Source of the DNA: Lysobacterales bacterium | GTDB lineage: Bacteria; Pseudomonadota; Gammaproteobacteria; Xanthomonadales; SZUA-36 | Assembly (NCBI GenBank): GCA_029287515.1 | Contig: JARFQZ010000091.1 | Coordinates: 1-7,881, forward strand | Direction of reading: 5' to 3' | Length of the DNA stretch: 7,881 nucleotides | Shown here: positions 6,101 through 7,881 of the stretch, piece after piece | Numbering within the stretch: position 1 is the first letter of the stretch | Layout of the letters: each line of letters starts with the position of its first letter | Program-made: the position numbers and the translations under genes | The notes under the pieces: model-generated | The model's database searches: none | The model's input: only the letters and a program-made list of their open reading frames with translations | Told to the model about the DNA's origin: nothing

Positions 6101-7881
6101 ATGCCTTTTCCCCTGAATACCCGACTGTTTGCACTCGGGATATTTGCGTGCCTGTCGCTGGCCCCATCTTTTGCACAGGCGGAACTGGACGCCAGCCTGC
6201 TCAAAGGATTATCAGCAAGAACGCTTGGGCCTGCCGCGGTCAGTGGGCGAATAACAGCCATCGACGCGGTTGCTGATAATCCCAACCACATTGTGATCGG
6301 CGCGGCCACGGGAGGCGTCTGGATCTCGCAAAACGGCGGGCTGACATGGGCGCCCGTGTTCGATAAACAGCCGGTCGCATCCATCGGCGCGGTGGCGATC
6401 AACCAGGGCAACCCGGACATCATCTGGGTTGGAACCGGAGAGGGCAATGTCCGTAATTCCACTTCGATTGGCGGCGGCATGTTCAAATCGGTAGACGGCG
6501 GTAAAACATGGCAGCAGACTGGCCTGGAGAAAACCGAACGCATCAACCGTATCGCGCTGCACCCGGATAATCCCGACATTGTTTATGCCGCCGCCCTGGG
6601 CACCTTGTGGGGAGAAAACGAAGACCGGGGAATCTTCAAGACTACGGACGGCGGCAAAACCTGGCGGAAAATCCTTTATGTCGACCAGAAAACCGGGGGA
6701 ACCGATGTCAAGATTGACCCCTTCAACCCGGAGAAACTCTATGCCAGCATGTGGGAACACCGCCGCTGGCCCTGGTTCTTCAAATCCGGTGGCCCGGGTT
6801 CAGGGATGTACATATCATGGGACGGCGGAGAAAACTGGCTCGAAAAAACCGTGGACGACGGACTGCCCGGGGGCGAACTCGGGCGAATCACATTTGCGCC
6901 ATCTCCGGCCGAGCGCGGACGTGTATACGCGCTGGTCGAAGCAGAGAAAAGCGCCATGCTGAGGTCTGACGACGGCGGCCTCAGCTGGACCCGGACCAAC
7001 GAGGAACACAATATTGCCGAGCGTCCGTTCTATTACACGGAAGTATCTGCTGATCCTGAAAACCCGGACCGGGTCTACAATATATTCACGCGTTTAAGCG
7101 TCTCGATCGACGGCGGCAAAACCTTTGAACTCAACCCGGTGGTGGATTGTTGCGCACCAGGCAATACCATCCACATCGACAATCATGCTTTCTGGATCAA
7201 CCCCGGTGACGCACGCCACCTGGTCCTGGGCAATGACGGGGGCATCGCGATCAGCAGGGACCGGGGTGAAACCTGGCGTTTTGTGCGTAACCTGCCCCTG
7301 TCACAGTTCTACCACGTCAGGGTGGACAACGATGTGCCGTACAACATCTATGGCGGCCTGCAGGATAATGGCAGTTGGCGGGGTCCCTCGGAAGTCTGGG
7401 AAAACGCCGGGATCCGAAACCTCCACTGGCAGGAAGTCGGCTTCGGGGATGGTTTCGATACCCTCCCTGACCCACAGGATTCCCGCCGTGGGTACGTGAT
7501 GTCACAGGGTGGAAATCTATCGACCTGGAACCTGGATACCGGCGAGCAGCGAGTGATCAAACCGGCGCCGCCGGAGTCCGGCGTCGATTTGCGCTTTAAC
7601 TGGAATGCGGCAATCGCACAGGACCCGTTCGACCCGGCGACCATTTACTATGGCAGCCAGTTCGTCCACAAATCAACCGATCGCGGCGCTACCTGGAGCA
7701 CGATCAGCGGCGACCTGACATCCGACAACCCGGAATGGCAGACGTTCAGGGAGAGCGGCGGCCTGACCAGCGATGTGACAGCCGCGGAAAACTACACCAG
7801 CATCGTCTCGATTGCCGCAAGCCCCCTGGAAAAGGGAACGCTCTGGGTCGGAACCGATGATGGCCGTGTGCACGTGACCCG
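6101..7881 (+). CDS. Second sortilin/VPS10-type Asp-box propeller protein, 3' end missing
   Basis: The frame opens at ATG 6101, six bases after AAGGAG (6089-6094), and stays open to the right edge, giving 593 residues with no stop. Residues 1-27 are a signal peptide (hydrophobic stretch LFALGIFACLSLA, cleavage after FAQA), so the product is periplasmic or secreted. Asp-boxes start at residues 76, 130, 181, 239, 289, 335 (SIDGGKTF, Trp replaced by Phe), 385 and 525. The protein follows the other propeller protein of the window block by block: LGPAAVSGRI against IGPALTSGRV, GGPGSGM against GGPGSGI, IDNHAFWINP against VDDHALWIDP, NLPLSQFY against NLPVTQFY, GGLQDNGSW against GGTQDNFTL, and VGTDDGRVHV against AGTDDGLIHV. 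It is therefore a diverged paralogue that should continue for several hundred residues beyond the window. A vicinal Cys350-Cys351 pair precedes the IDNHAF motif. No catalytic site was recognised; a ligand-binding or scaffolding role is more likely than glycoside hydrolysis. Confidence 0.93.
   Translation, partial: MPFPLNTRLFALGIFACLSLAPSFAQAELDASLLKGLSARTLGPAAVSGRITAIDAVADNPNHIVIGAATGGVWISQNGGLTWAPVFDKQPVASIGAVAINQGNPDIIWVGTGEGNVRNSTSIGGGMFKSVDGGKTWQQTGLEKTERINRIALHPDNPDIVYAAALGTLWGENEDRGIFKTTDGGKTWRKILYVDQKTGGTDVKIDPFNPEKLYASMWEHRRWPWFFKSGGPGSGMYISWDGGENWLEKTVDDGLPGGELGRITFAPSPAERGRVYALVEAEKSAMLRSDDGGLSWTRTNEEHNIAERPFYYTEVSADPENPDRVYNIFTRLSVSIDGGKTFELNPVVDCCAPGNTIHIDNHAFWINPGDARHLVLGNDGGIAISRDRGETWRFVRNLPLSQFYHVRVDNDVPYNIYGGLQDNGSWRGPSEVWENAGIRNLHWQEVGFGDGFDTLPDPQDSRRGYVMSQGGNLSTWNLDTGEQRVIKPAPPESGVDLRFNWNAAIAQDPFDPATIYYGSQFVHKSTDRGATWSTISGDLTSDNPEWQTFRESGGLTSDVTAAENYTSIVSIAASPLEKGTLWVGTDDGRVHVT

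Noticed and set aside
5989..6579. Upstream extension of the small secreted protein's frame to 323 residues
   Set aside because: The extra part overlaps the start of the divergent propeller gene in antisense, while a perfect ribosome binding site and a signal peptide mark the GTG at 5988 as the real start.
1..7881. CRISPR arrays, tRNA or rRNA genes, prophage or intact insertion sequences
   Set aside because: No regularly spaced repeats, cloverleaf-like segments, rRNA words, transposase or integrase reading frames were seen. The repeated GG-K-T-W coding words are Asp-boxes within the propeller genes.

Overview
The window looks like chromosomal DNA from a Gram-negative, moderately GC-rich bacterium, most likely a gammaproteobacterium. 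This rests on export signals (signal peptides and a possible lipobox), a DUF3313-type envelope protein and a hydrolase tail domain that I recognise from gammaproteobacterial secreted proteins. No rRNA, tRNA or marker gene is present to fix the taxonomy, so the lineage is an inference. Nearly every gene product carries, or is expected to carry, an export signal, so this is a cell-envelope or periplasm neighbourhood.

Layout from left to right: (1) the 3' end of a plus-strand DUF3313-like gene (to 622); (2) a strong hairpin terminator (652-683) between that gene and the convergent one; (3) a complete minus-strand gene (698-3958) for an exported sortilin/VPS10-type beta-propeller protein of 1086 residues with eleven visible Asp-boxes; (4) a minus-strand gene (4046-5563) for an exported class C beta-lactamase-family serine hydrolase fused to a C-terminal beta-rich domain; (5) a minus-strand gene (5608-5988) for a small secreted helical protein with two cysteines; (6) a 112-base divergent promoter region; (7) a plus-strand gene (from 6101, cut by the right edge) for a second sortilin-type propeller protein, clearly a paralogue of the first.

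The three minus-strand genes lie head to tail with gaps of 44 and 87 bases and no terminator visible between them. They are best read as one transcription unit running from the promoter near 6017 to the hairpin near 660. The divergent propeller gene shares its promoter region. A plausible reading is an envelope module in which two large multi-bladed binding proteins flank a serine hydrolase and a small helper or partner protein. The functional link is an inference from gene order; no substrate can be read from the sequence. The 44-base gap before the hydrolase gene resembles a decayed REP/RAYT-type repeat.

No CRISPR array, phage gene, intact insertion sequence or RNA gene was seen. No gene-free stretch exceeds 300 bases.
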